Source of the DNA: Aalborgiella sp031422495
GTDB lineage: Bacteria > Pseudomonadota > Gammaproteobacteria > Burkholderiales > Burkholderiaceae_C
Length of the DNA stretch: 29,610 nt
Assembly (NCBI GenBank): GCA_031422495.1
Contig: JANPLX010000110.1
Span: forward strand, 1 to 29,610
Reading direction: 5' to 3'
A program made the translations under genes and the position numbers. Positions within the stretch are counted from its first letter, which is position 1, and the number at the start of each line of letters is the position of its first letter. The notes under the pieces were generated by a model, which made no database searches, was not told where the DNA came from, and saw only the letters and a program-made list of their open reading frames with translations. Of this stretch, positions 15,627-22,973 are shown one piece after another.

Positions 15627-16176
15627 ATGACACAAATCGTCCCCCAGCCAGAGAATCTGGCCAAACTCGTGTTTTTGATCCGTGGCTAAAAAGTATTGCT
15701 GGATGCTGATTTGGCCATGCTCTACGGCGTGGAAACCGGTGCGTTGAACCGTGCAGTCAAGCGCAACATCGAGCGGTTTCCCGCAGACTTCATGTTTCAA
15801 CTCACACCAGACGAATGGGAAGGCATGAGGTCACAATCCGTGGCGTCACACCCTGAAAACAGCCCTATGCGGTCACAAATTGTGACCGCATCCCGACGCA
15901 ACGTTGGAGCTTCACCCTACGCCTTCACAAGGCAAGGGCGTAGCCATGCTCTCCAGCGTACTGCGCTCCCAGCGGGCGGTCGAGGTCAACATCGCCATCA
16001 TGCGCACATTTGTGCAGTTGCGCCGCCTGATGGACTCCAACCGCGATCTGGCCCGTCGTATTGAAGCCATGGAAACCCGCTATGACGAGCAGTTTTCACA
16101 GGTGTTTGACGCCATCAAACAGCTCATTTCAGAAGACAAAACGCGCAAAGCCAAACGGCCCATCGGCTTTATTTGA
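15627..16176 (+). pseudogene. ORF6N-domain (phage antirepressor-type) pseudogene
   Basis: The full reading resembles ORF6N-domain proteins of about 180 residues: LVFLIRG, KVLLDADLAMLYGVETGALN, RNIERFPADFMFQL, PYAFT, QG.AMLSSVLRSQRAVEVNI and a C-terminal coiled coil. Two lesions break it. A TAA stands in the codon before KVLLDADLA (15687-15689), where homologues have a polar residue (probably CAA to TAA). An extra G in the GGG run near 15935 shifts the frame just before GVAMLSS. ORF6N proteins are DNA-binding domains common in phage and mobile-element cargo. The gene sits between the two ends of an Old Yellow Enzyme relic, so it probably arrived by replacement of that gene's middle. Confidence 0.85.
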
Positions 16177-16187
16177 CCCTGAACACC

Positions 16188-16304
16188 ATGAACGAACAAG
16201 TTTCTTTCACCCTGCGCGAATGTGCCGACATGAACACCCCCGACCGTATGACTTTTTATGGCGGTGGCGCGAAGGGGTATACGGATTACCCGGTGTTGGG
16301 GTGA
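16188..16304 (+). pseudogene. 3' relic of an Old Yellow Enzyme gene
   Basis: The stretch from about 16215 encodes MNTPDRMTFYGGGAKGYTDY and a stop at 16302-16304. It matches the C-terminus of the intact enzyme ending at 22818 (NTPDRATFYGGDAKGYTDY). A short open frame from the ATG at 16188 reads MNEQVSFTLREC before joining it; the LRE there may also belong to the enzyme. It is too short to be functional. Confidence 0.8.
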
Positions 16305-16519
16305 TTGGACTGCTTTAGCGCCAAAAGTAGAAACTCAAAAATTCTAAGCAAAAGTCTTCTTGGGGCGTGTGAAAAGTCTATCGCGGTTAAAGCTCTTCGG
16401 ACAAGTCTGAACCACCAGCTGTTCGTAACTAATGACTTAATGGAGTAACCAAATTGCACTCAAATCGATAAATCACGTGGCTGTCTGAGAATGCTCGCCG
16501 CACAGCTAGTAACGCAAAC

Positions 16520-16966
16520 TCACTTGAACTTTGAGTTAGGATGCATTTCTTTCTCGAACTCGATCGCCAGATCAGACATAACATTTAAATCTTCGTTATG
16601 CTGGACATGGAGCGCCGAATGGGCCAAGTTACCTTTTTCGGGTTGATAAACGATCCTCACGGGTTTTTGCTTTTTTAAACAAAGCACCTTCACTTTATCA
16701 ACCACGGCCACTGCATAAACGCAATTTTTCCCAACATCCAGTGTCGCGCGTTGCGCATCTACGCAAGCACGCAAGTTCGAAGTTTTGTCTTGCTTGAAGT
16801 GTTCCAGCCAATTGACTGAAAGAAACTCTTCACCATCGCGGTGAGCGAATGCTTGAGGCAAAATTCCCAAGACATTGCCATCCTCGTCTCGTCGCAACCT
16901 TGAAGGGGGCACGTACCGCATGATGTGATCTTGCTCAGGTAACGAGTGGCCACGCTTGATAACCAT
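16520..16966 (-). CDS. Hypothetical protein, third gene of the TIGR04255 module
   Basis: A 148-residue soluble protein of unknown function. It has a basic N-terminus (MVIKRGHSLPEQDHIMRYVPPSRLRRDEDG), a central FLSVNWLEHF stretch and a C-terminal part with several His (HSALHVQHNE). No membrane segment or signal peptide is seen, and I do not recognise an enzyme motif. Its ATG at 16964-16966 directly abuts the TAA of the preceding gene at 16967-16969 (TAAATG), so the two must be translated from one message. About 215 bp of apparently empty sequence separates it from the Old Yellow Enzyme relic. Confidence 0.75.
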   Translation of the reverse strand: MVIKRGHSLPEQDHIMRYVPPSRLRRDEDGNVLGILPQAFAHRDGEEFLSVNWLEHFKQDKTSNLRACVDAQRATLDVGKNCVYAVAVVDKVKVLCLKKQKPVRIVYQPEKGNLAHSALHVQHNEDLNVMSDLAIEFEKEMHPNSKFK

Positions 16967-17626
16967 TTATCCGAACCACTCTTCGGTGCGATGCGACCCG
17001 AGTCCGGCAGCCAAGCGATCCACCGTTGAGTCGCCTACGTAGTGTTCAATCTCATCGTCGATCATGCGTGAGATCACCCATTTGACGCGGTTTTCACCTA
17101 AAAACTCAATCGTCAGCCGACTGCTACCAGCCGTCCAAGCGGCGATAAGTTGCCCCGAAGGCGTCAGACCCAAGCCAGGTCTTTTTTTCGGTTTTAGCTC
17201 ACAGATCGCCTTGAGGAATGTCGCAAAGGATTCCCTTTGAAGAGGTTCATCACCTTGATCCCATTCGTCTAAATCGTGAAGGAGGTCGATCTGGTTGAAA
17301 AGCTTGCTTCGCCATTGCGAATCCAAGTACATTGCAACTTGCGAAGTCATCACCTTCACGCCGGCCGTCGCGTCGAAAAGCTTTTCCTCAAGACTTTTCT
17401 CATGCTCTTGCAGTGGCCGCATTGAAGGTGCCATGGGACTGCGCAATTGCTGAATACGGCTTTCGATCTCCTTCGTCTGCGCACTCATATACTGAGGTAG
17501 CTCTGCCGCCATTTGACTAAAAATGGGTGTCTGGCTTTTGTAATAGTCTGGAAGAAAGGATTGCTTGGCCAATGTACCAACTTTGTAAGTCGCCGGACTT
17601 TTCAAGAGCACTAGATCATTTGCCAT
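16967..17626 (-). CDS. Hypothetical protein, second gene of the TIGR04255 module
   Basis: About 219 residues, no known domain recognised. Residues about 45-90 are rich in Gln, Glu and Leu at heptad-like spacing and may form a coiled coil. The second half carries LGLTPSGQLIAAW and WVISRMIDDEIEHYVGD, which look like a compact folded domain. The start at 17626 (MANDLVLL) is chosen because GGGGA lies five bases upstream; in-frame ATGs at 17638 and 17650 are alternatives. From 17626 it overlaps the end of the TIGR04255 gene by 11 bases, and its stop abuts the third gene, so the three are a single translation-coupled unit. Confidence 0.75.
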   Translation of the reverse strand: MANDLVLLKSPATYKVGTLAKQSFLPDYYKSQTPIFSQMAAELPQYMSAQTKEIESRIQQLRSPMAPSMRPLQEHEKSLEEKLFDATAGVKVMTSQVAMYLDSQWRSKLFNQIDLLHDLDEWDQGDEPLQRESFATFLKAICELKPKKRPGLGLTPSGQLIAAWTAGSSRLTIEFLGENRVKWVISRMIDDEIEHYVGDSTVDRLAAGLGSHRTEEWFG

Positions 17627-18386
17627 TTCTATCCCCATTAAAAATTTCATCTCTGGTGCGCTGGCTGATACAAGCCTCGAATACTTGATTCTTCTTCAAT
17701 CGCATCGTTTCTAAAAGCTCAAAGATGCCTTTGTCGTTCTGCGGCACATCAATTTCACGAGCTAAATCTAGATCCAAGAGAAAGGAACTGTGTTTGAGGA
17801 TGGGAGACTCAACGACGCCCGAGTTCAAAGTCAGCTTGCATTTGATATCTTCAAAGTAGGAAATTGTCTGTACCGCACCTGCAATCAGTGGACTCAGCAT
17901 ATCTGGAACCTGAGGAAAAACGTTGAGAAATTGCTCATTTTGAATAACAGGACCAGTAACAGGAATGTCGATTCTGTTAATGTATCGAACACCGATCCGT
18001 TTGATTTCACGATAACCTAACGTCTTTTTCAAGAGCTTCCAATCTCTCATGAAACGTTTTGAAAAAATGCTCCACGAAGGATATGGAGCGAGTTGGGAGA
18101 CTACAAGCGAGTTTGGCAGTGCAAGTGCAAGCTCGGTCATGTCCTGCGAAGAGCGTCGATGTGCTTCAGCTACCTCAGTGGTTGTCTTGTGATCCTTGCC
18201 AGCCTGAGGACGCAGGTCGAGATTCACACTGAAGTTCTGCAACTGTTGGTAGATCGGATAATTCTTGGCCAGCTTATCACTGACAGATTTCAACAATGCT
18301 TTGCTGAGATTTTCGGCAAAATTAATACCAATCACTGCCTCTGTTACAGGCGGATATTTATATCCCTCAGATGTCGTTAATGGCAT
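17616..18386 (-). CDS. TIGR04255 family protein
   Basis: A 256-residue protein of the sporadically distributed TIGR04255 type: an N-terminal YPPVTEAVIGINF stretch, a middle WSIFSKRFMRDWKLLKK stretch and the family hallmark IGVRYINRIDIP (about residues 132-143). No catalytic motif, membrane segment or signal peptide is visible, and the family has no established function. It starts the three-gene module. The ATG at 18386 has no clear ribosome-binding site but lies behind an AT-rich leader (18387-18450), unlike the surrounding genes. The patchy distribution of the family and this position beside a phage-type pseudogene suggest acquisition by transfer; that is inference. Confidence 0.8.
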   Translation of the reverse strand: MPLTTSEGYKYPPVTEAVIGINFAENLSKALLKSVSDKLAKNYPIYQQLQNFSVNLDLRPQAGKDHKTTTEVAEAHRRSSQDMTELALALPNSLVVSQLAPYPSWSIFSKRFMRDWKLLKKTLGYREIKRIGVRYINRIDIPVTGPVIQNEQFLNVFPQVPDMLSPLIAGAVQTISYFEDIKCKLTLNSGVVESPILKHSSFLLDLDLAREIDVPQNDKGIFELLETMRLKKNQVFEACISQRTRDEIFNGDRNGK

Positions 18387-18722
18387 ATTAATTGCTATCG
18401 ATGTTATGTTTTGTTGATTTTTTGTATTACTTATTTTAATCGCTGATTTACTCCTAGGCAGAGTTTAACCGCCAAAGTGCTGGTTAAGGTCTTGGGCGCT
18501 AAACTGATCTACCACTGAGAAAATTACAGCATATTGGCATGTTGAGCATGCGCCTCGTCTGATAGCCGTTCAATGTCGGCTTACGGACAATGATTTTTAC
18601 TCGGTCTAAGACTGCAATAGGCCGGGTCCTGCTGGTGGCTACCGAAAGCCCTATGACTCTTGAGTCTCTAATGCAGCCATTCACACAATTAACAGTTTTT
18701 GGCCAAATCAGTCCACGACCGC
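18387..18722. other. Gene-free region between the TIGR04255 module and the hemerythrin gene
   Basis: No convincing coding sequence. The part nearest the TIGR04255 gene (18387-18450) is AT-rich and should hold its promoter, though I cannot place -35/-10 elements confidently. A weak inverted repeat, TTAACC (18465-18470) with GGTTAA (18482-18487), is the only hairpin noticed. The remainder (18500-18720) has more even composition and could be decayed coding sequence, but no similarity was recognised. Confidence 0.5.
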
Positions 18723-19307
18723 CTAAGCCTCCGCCCCCAACCCAATCGGCGCAGGCGCGCGCGTCACGATGCGGGTGAACAGGCGGTCGTAGGTGGCGTC
18801 TCGGGGGTATTTGCCGGTGAGGGGGTCGCAGTTGGTGGCGAAGGCGGCGTCTAGTTCGGCCCAATCTTGGTCGTCCAAGACGCGTTGTGCGGCGGGCAGG
18901 ATGACCGCTTCTTCCAGCCGCATGTGCTCCAGATAAAAGCTGATGTAGCGTTTGACGGCCTGCTCAAACACGGCGCGTCTTGACTCGCCCAGCAGCTCCC
19001 ATGCCAGGAGCATGTGCTGCAGCTCACGCACGGTGGACTCGCCATTGTTATGGTCTTTTTCCAGCTGAGCCACTGTGTCAAACACCTCAGGTGCCAGCCG
19101 AACGACGCGGGGAAAGAGCAGGTTTGACTCTTTCGGGTGATGCCGTTTTTCTGGGAATTCGTCGATGTAAAACAGCATAGCCCGAACCACGTCAAAAAAG
19201 ACCTCGGGTTCTTGGCTGACGCCGCGGTCTAGCATCATGCCAAGTGAACGCAGCATCGCGGCCAGTGCCATGTGTTCGTCGCGGATGATTCGGATACTTA
19301 GATGCAT
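18723..19307 (-). CDS. Hemerythrin HHE-domain protein
   Basis: A 194-residue, four-helix protein of the HHE cation-binding family, predicted to carry a di-iron site that senses or handles oxygen, NO or reactive oxygen. Candidate ligands occur in the usual order: DEH (His12), HHPKE (His56/57, Glu60), KDH (His86), EHMRLEE (His128, Glu132). No DNA-binding or signalling domain is attached. The start at 19307 has AAGGA eight bases upstream; the frame extends to 19337 without support. A perfect FNR-type box lies 54-67 bp upstream of the start, which fits control by oxygen or NO. Confidence 0.88.
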   Translation of the reverse strand: MHLSIRIIRDEHMALAAMLRSLGMMLDRGVSQEPEVFFDVVRAMLFYIDEFPEKRHHPKESNLLFPRVVRLAPEVFDTVAQLEKDHNNGESTVRELQHMLLAWELLGESRRAVFEQAVKRYISFYLEHMRLEEAVILPAAQRVLDDQDWAELDAAFATNCDPLTGKYPRDATYDRLFTRIVTRAPAPIGLGAEA

Positions 19308-19360
19308 CGTGCTTTTCCTTAAGGTTACATAGAGCATCCCACAGATGGCAAAATCCGGTT

Positions 19361-19374
19361 TTGATACAGATCAA
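19361..19374. promoter_or_regulatory. FNR/Anr-type binding site
   Basis: TTGATACAGATCAA is a perfect match to the FNR consensus TTGAT-N4-ATCAA. Its centre is about 60 bp upstream of the hemerythrin ATG, which leaves room for a class II promoter (site at -41.5) with a short leader. A GATGCT hexamer at 19333-19338 lies at the right distance to be its -10, though the match is weak. The histidine kinase gene on the other side starts about 195 bp away. Confidence 0.75.
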
Positions 19375-19443
19375 ACATCTGGCTGACTGCGTTTGGCTTT
19401 GCGCGTACCAAAAACCCAATAAAATAGGATGAAATCAGCAACT

Positions 19444-19485
19444 AGCCGTCGTATTTATTGCCTAATATGCTATTAAATTAGTAGC
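19444..19485 (-). repeat. Intergenic repeat, copy F
   Basis: AGCCGTCG at 19444 starts the box (one change from CCGGCG), followed by TATTTATTGCCTAA and the hairpin GCTAT...GTAGC at 19469-19485. The 17-base hairpin sequence is identical to that of copy E. It lies between the divergent hemerythrin and histidine kinase genes. Confidence 0.85.
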
Positions 19486-19567
19486 AAATCTCAGCAATTC
19501 GCCCCTAGTTGCGGGTGAACAGTTGATCGCAACCAAGTGGATTCATAAACGGGTGTATAAATAGCCA

Positions 19568-20680
19568 ATGACATATTTGAACAAACTGGCTGATCTCATC
19601 AAACAAGAGCGACAAACTTTGCTCTCACAGTGGCGACTTCAGGTTCGGGAGTTGGCTTCGGCACAACATCTGGATATTCCGACGCTGAACGACCATATGC
19701 CAAGCTTGCTCGATGAGCTGGCCAACGAGCTGAAATCAAACTCTGAGGCAACGATTCCGGAAGTGCTTCTTGAGGAAAGCCCGCCTGCGCACGGTTTGCA
19801 GCGTTTGCAGGAAGCTTTTGACATTGCAGAAGTGGTGGCGGAATACAACATTTTGCGCGGCTGCATCCACGATTTGGCCACTGAGAACGGCATCAACCTG
19901 CAAGGCAAACCGTTTCATGTGGTCAACCGTGTGTTTGACCATGCCATTGGCTTGGCATTGGAAACCTATGCAACCCAGCAAGCTCTGGAAGTGAAGCAGC
20001 GGCGAGAAGAGTATCTTGCGTTTGTCGCGCATGACCTGCGAACACCCTTGTTTGCCATTTCATTGACTGGCCGCGTGCTGGAGCAGCAGCTTCCCAAACG
20101 CGGTTATGGTGAAGATGCGGCGCAAATGCTGAAATCGCTGCGCCGCAGTGTTCAGCAGCTTGAAGGATTGGTACAAAAAGTACTGGAAGAAAACACACAC
20201 CTTGAAGCGGACAAGGGCATCCATTTGGAGCGGCGTTTGTTCGACTTGTGGCCGCTGGTCGAGCGGCTGAGGGATGATCTGGCGCTTGTGGCCGAATCCG
20301 CTGGCACTCAAATTATCAACAACGTCCCAGACGACCTGGTCGTTTATGCCGATGCCAATTTACTGCAGCGCATCTTGCAAAATCTGGTCAGCAACGCCTT
20401 GAAATACACCCCGCATGGTGTCGTCACTATCGGTGCCAAAGACCTAGTTGATGACAACAGGGTCGTCTGCTGGGTGAGCGACAACGGCACGGGTATTCCT
20501 GAGGATATGCAGGAAAAGATCTTCGACAAAGGTGAAACAGACGCCATGCGCGAGGACGGTGCCGGCTTGGGACTGGCCATAGTGCAGACGTTCACAGAAG
20601 CCCACGGCGGCACCGTCATCGTAGAAAGCGCCTCTGGTGTAGGCTCAACTTTCAGATTCACACTACCTGGCAAGGCATAA
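19568..20680 (+). CDS. Orphan sensor histidine kinase with RsbRD-type N-terminal domain
   Basis: A 370-residue soluble kinase without membrane segments. Residues about 10-140 resemble the RsbRD N-terminal sensor domain (LLSQWRLQV..., then an all-helical region). The phosphorylation box is FVAHDLRTPL (His155), the N-box NLVSNALKYTP (Asn276), the G1 box DNGTGIP and the G2 box GAGLGLAI. A cytoplasmic signal is therefore expected. No response regulator gene is adjacent, so its partner must be elsewhere. The neighbouring hemerythrin gene is divergent and could share the input signal, but that is speculation. The ATG at 19568 gives a complete N-terminal domain; no strong ribosome-binding site is visible. 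Confidence 0.88.
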   Translation: MTYLNKLADLIKQERQTLLSQWRLQVRELASAQHLDIPTLNDHMPSLLDELANELKSNSEATIPEVLLEESPPAHGLQRLQEAFDIAEVVAEYNILRGCIHDLATENGINLQGKPFHVVNRVFDHAIGLALETYATQQALEVKQRREEYLAFVAHDLRTPLFAISLTGRVLEQQLPKRGYGEDAAQMLKSLRRSVQQLEGLVQKVLEENTHLEADKGIHLERRLFDLWPLVERLRDDLALVAESAGTQIINNVPDDLVVYADANLLQRILQNLVSNALKYTPHGVVTIGAKDLVDDNRVVCWVSDNGTGIPEDMQEKIFDKGETDAMREDGAGLGLAIVQTFTEAHGGTVIVESASGVGSTFRFTLPGKA

Positions 20681-20741
20681 GCAACTACTTCAGTTACTGC
20701 TTAAACCCATTAAGACCAGATTCGATCAAGCTTAATGCGAT

Positions 20742-21596
20742 TCAAATCACTTTCAATCCCTTCAATGCAGGATCAGCGGGTGGATAACGCAAATCAAGCT
20801 TTTGTAGAGCATCTATGACCACGCTAGCAATCATCAAGTTACGGTGGGTTTTGGAATCTGCGGGGACGACTGTCCATGGTGCCCAAGGGGTGCTGGTGGT
20901 ATTGAGCAAATTTTCATAGGCTTGTTGGTATTTTTGCCACTGCTTACGCACTTCCAAATCGCCCATGCTGAACTTCCAATGCTTGGTTTCGTCGTCAACA
21001 CGCTCTTGAAGACGCACACCTTGCTCTTCAAAGCTGATGTGCAACATAAATTTAAGGATGATGGTGCCGTTTTCACTCAACATACGCTCGAAATCGTTGA
21101 TTTGGGCGTAGCGCTGTAGTGTTTGCTGTGGCGTGATCCAGCCATTGACAGGTGGTACCAAAACATCTTCGTAATGGCTGCGGTTAAAAACCATGAACTC
21201 ACCTGCACGGGGCATGTGTTGGTGAATGCGCCACAAATAGTCATGCGCGCGCTCTTCTTCAGATGGCGCTTTCCAAGCCATGGTATGAACACCCAGCGGG
21301 GTTACTCGGTTAAAAACACCTCGCAGGGTGCCATCTTTCCCAGAAGTATCTGTTCCTTGTAAAACAATAAGAAGTTTGAATCGTTTGTCAGCGTAGAACA
21401 GGTTTTGCAAACCATCTAAATCTAAAGCCAAAGCTTCAACCGCTGCTTTGTCACTTTGTTTGCTACCGCTGGAGAACGGTTTTGCAGCAGGGTCGCAATC
21501 GGCGAGTTTGAAGGATTTGCCGACCTTGGTGTTCGGATCTTTAATGCCAACCTTTACAGAGGGTTGCCATGGACTTAAGAGTTTTGTAAGTGTCAC
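20742..21596 (-). CDS. ppk2: Polyphosphate kinase 2 family protein
   Basis: A 284-residue polyphosphate:nucleotide phosphotransferase, which uses polyphosphate to phosphorylate nucleotides (or the reverse). The Walker A loop is GTDTSGKDG (81-89) after FKLLIVLQ, and the Walker B/lid region is FNRSHYEDVLVP (137-148), followed by the DFERMLSENGTIILKF stretch. Length and the single domain fit the short PPK2 proteins (class III-like), which act on AMP and ADP, but class is a family guess. The start is GTG at 21596 with only weak ribosome-binding similarity. It converges with the kinase gene; the 61-bp gap holds a weak hairpin (CATTAAG 20709-20715 with CTTAATG 20731-20737) without a T-run. Confidence 0.9.
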   Translation of the reverse strand: MTLTKLLSPWQPSVKVGIKDPNTKVGKSFKLADCDPAAKPFSSGSKQSDKAAVEALALDLDGLQNLFYADKRFKLLIVLQGTDTSGKDGTLRGVFNRVTPLGVHTMAWKAPSEEERAHDYLWRIHQHMPRAGEFMVFNRSHYEDVLVPPVNGWITPQQTLQRYAQINDFERMLSENGTIILKFMLHISFEEQGVRLQERVDDETKHWKFSMGDLEVRKQWQKYQQAYENLLNTTSTPWAPWTVVPADSKTHRNLMIASVVIDALQKLDLRYPPADPALKGLKVI

Positions 21597-21702
21597 TTTT
21601 GTGTCTCTTGGGTAGAGTTTTAGGCCAATTAGAACATTGTAATGAGCAATACTACCTCCACGTAAATACCTTACACAACACTAGCAAGCAAACGATTTAA
21701 AC

Positions 21703-22818
21703 ATGACCACACTTTTCGAACCCCTTCAAGCCGGCAGCATACACCTTGCCAACCGTGTCGTGATGGCGCCTCTAACGCGCAACCGCGCCCCTGGTGCGAT
21801 CCCAAACGACATGATGGTTACTTATTACACCCAGCGCGCAGATCCGAAAAACGGCGCAGGTCTGATCATCACGGAAGCCACCGCCATTAGCCATCAAGGA
21901 CAAGGCTATTCGGATGTACCAGGCATTTGGAGTGGTGAGCAAGTCACAGCTTGGCGAAAAATCACAGATTCTGTGCATGCTGCTGGCGGCAAAATCGTCG
22001 TGCAGTTGTGGCACGTGGGGCGCGTGTCGCATGTGGATTTGCAGCCGAATGGGCAAGCACCTGTGGCGCCGTCAGCGATTCAAGCAAAAACCAAAACTGT
22101 GTTGATCAGAGACGGCATGCCTACTTTTGAGCAAACTTCCATGCCACGTGCTTTGGAATTAAACGAACTTCCGGGCATAGTGTCCGACTACCGCCATGCT
22201 GCCAGAAACGCGATTGCCGCAGGTTTTGACGGCATAGAAGTTCATGCTGCTAACGGGTATTTGTTAGATCAGTTCATGCGCAGCGGATCTAACACCCGAA
22301 CGGATGCCTATGGCGGCAGTATTGAAAATCGTGCCCGTTTATTGGTAGAAGTGATGACTGCTGTGAGCGAGGAAATAGGCGGCGACCGCGTCGGCCTGCG
22401 CCTGTCACCCGTCACACCTGCCAACGACGCGCATGACCCGCATCCGCAGCCGCTGTTTGAACACGTGGTGAAACAGCTCGCCCCGCTCAACTTGGCGTTT
22501 GTCCACATCATTGAGGGCGCAACCGGTGCCGCCCGCGACTATGAGCAAGGCGACAAACCGTTTGACTACGTCGCCCTGCGCTCAGCCTACAAAGACGCTG
22601 GCGGCAACGCAGCATGGATGGTGAACAACGGGTTTGACAAACCGCTGGCGGACAACGCGCTGGCCAAAGGGGACGACCTAGTCGCCTTCGGCCGCCCTTT
22701 CATCGCCAACCCCGACCTGACCCGCCGCTTGCGTGAAGGTGCCGCATTGAACACACCAGACCGGGCGACTTTTTACGGTGGTGATGCTAAGGGCTATACG
22801 GATTATAAAATACTGTGA
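21703..22818 (+). CDS. Old Yellow Enzyme family NADH:flavin oxidoreductase (NemA-like)
   Basis: A complete 371-residue FMN-dependent alkene reductase, cytoplasmic, which reduces electrophilic alkenes such as N-ethylmaleimide and related xenobiotics. Visible signatures: NRVVMAPLTRNRA at the N-terminus (FMN contact), VVQLWHVGRVSH, and the substrate-binding pair His181/Asn184 in EVHAANGYLLDQF, then AYGGSIENR and a C-terminal FGRPFIANPDL with FYGGDAKGYTDY. Fragments of a second copy survive at 15532-15597 and 16188-16304, so the strain once had two. It starts about 100 bp from the divergent PPK2 gene. Its stop is followed by repeat copy G, which may help end the transcript. Confidence 0.93.
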   Translation: MTTLFEPLQAGSIHLANRVVMAPLTRNRAPGAIPNDMMVTYYTQRADPKNGAGLIITEATAISHQGQGYSDVPGIWSGEQVTAWRKITDSVHAAGGKIVVQLWHVGRVSHVDLQPNGQAPVAPSAIQAKTKTVLIRDGMPTFEQTSMPRALELNELPGIVSDYRHAARNAIAAGFDGIEVHAANGYLLDQFMRSGSNTRTDAYGGSIENRARLLVEVMTAVSEEIGGDRVGLRLSPVTPANDAHDPHPQPLFEHVVKQLAPLNLAFVHIIEGATGAARDYEQGDKPFDYVALRSAYKDAGGNAAWMVNNGFDKPLADNALAKGDDLVAFGRPFIANPDLTRRLREGAALNTPDRATFYGGDAKGYTDYKIL

Positions 22819-22828
22819 TTTTATGCAT

Positions 22829-22882
22829 AAATACGCCCAAAGCCGGCGTATTTATTGTTTAATTAGCTATACTAAACATAGC
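22829..22882 (-). repeat. Intergenic repeat, copy G, with two perfect hairpins
   Basis: This copy shows the fullest structure. AAATACGCC (22829-22837) and GGCGTATTT (22845-22853) form a 9-bp stem with a 7-base loop. GCTAT (22866-22870) and ATAGC (22878-22882) form a second hairpin, also with a 7-base loop. It starts 10 bp after the Old Yellow Enzyme stop, where it could act as a transcript end or mRNA stabiliser. Confidence 0.88.
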
Positions 22883-22948
22883 AATTACATTCTCTAACAT
22901 TGTTAATTCCTCAATAAGCAGACTGCCAATAAGTTACGGTATATTTAC

Positions 22949-22968
22949 CTCACTTAAAACTGAGTGAG
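22949..22968 (+). promoter_or_regulatory. Hairpin just upstream of the prolyl hydroxylase start
   Basis: CTCACT (22949-22954) and AGTGAG (22963-22968) are perfect inverted repeats around an 8-base loop, ending five bases before the ATG at 22974. The GAG in the right arm is the only ribosome-binding-like sequence there, so folding could hide it. An operator is the alternative reading. Confidence 0.35.
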
Positions 22969-22973
22969 TACCT

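Noticed and set aside
15532..16304. Insertion sequence in the Old Yellow Enzyme relic
   Set aside because: No transposase, terminal inverted repeats or target duplication was seen, and part of the host gene is missing rather than split.
18499..18864. Arg/His-rich minus-strand open frame overlapping the hemerythrin 3' end
   Set aside because: Its composition is that of an out-of-frame shadow and it overlaps a well-supported gene.
20709..20737. Terminator between the histidine kinase and ppk2 genes
   Set aside because: The 7-bp stem has a 15-base loop, few G-C pairs and no T-run on either strand.
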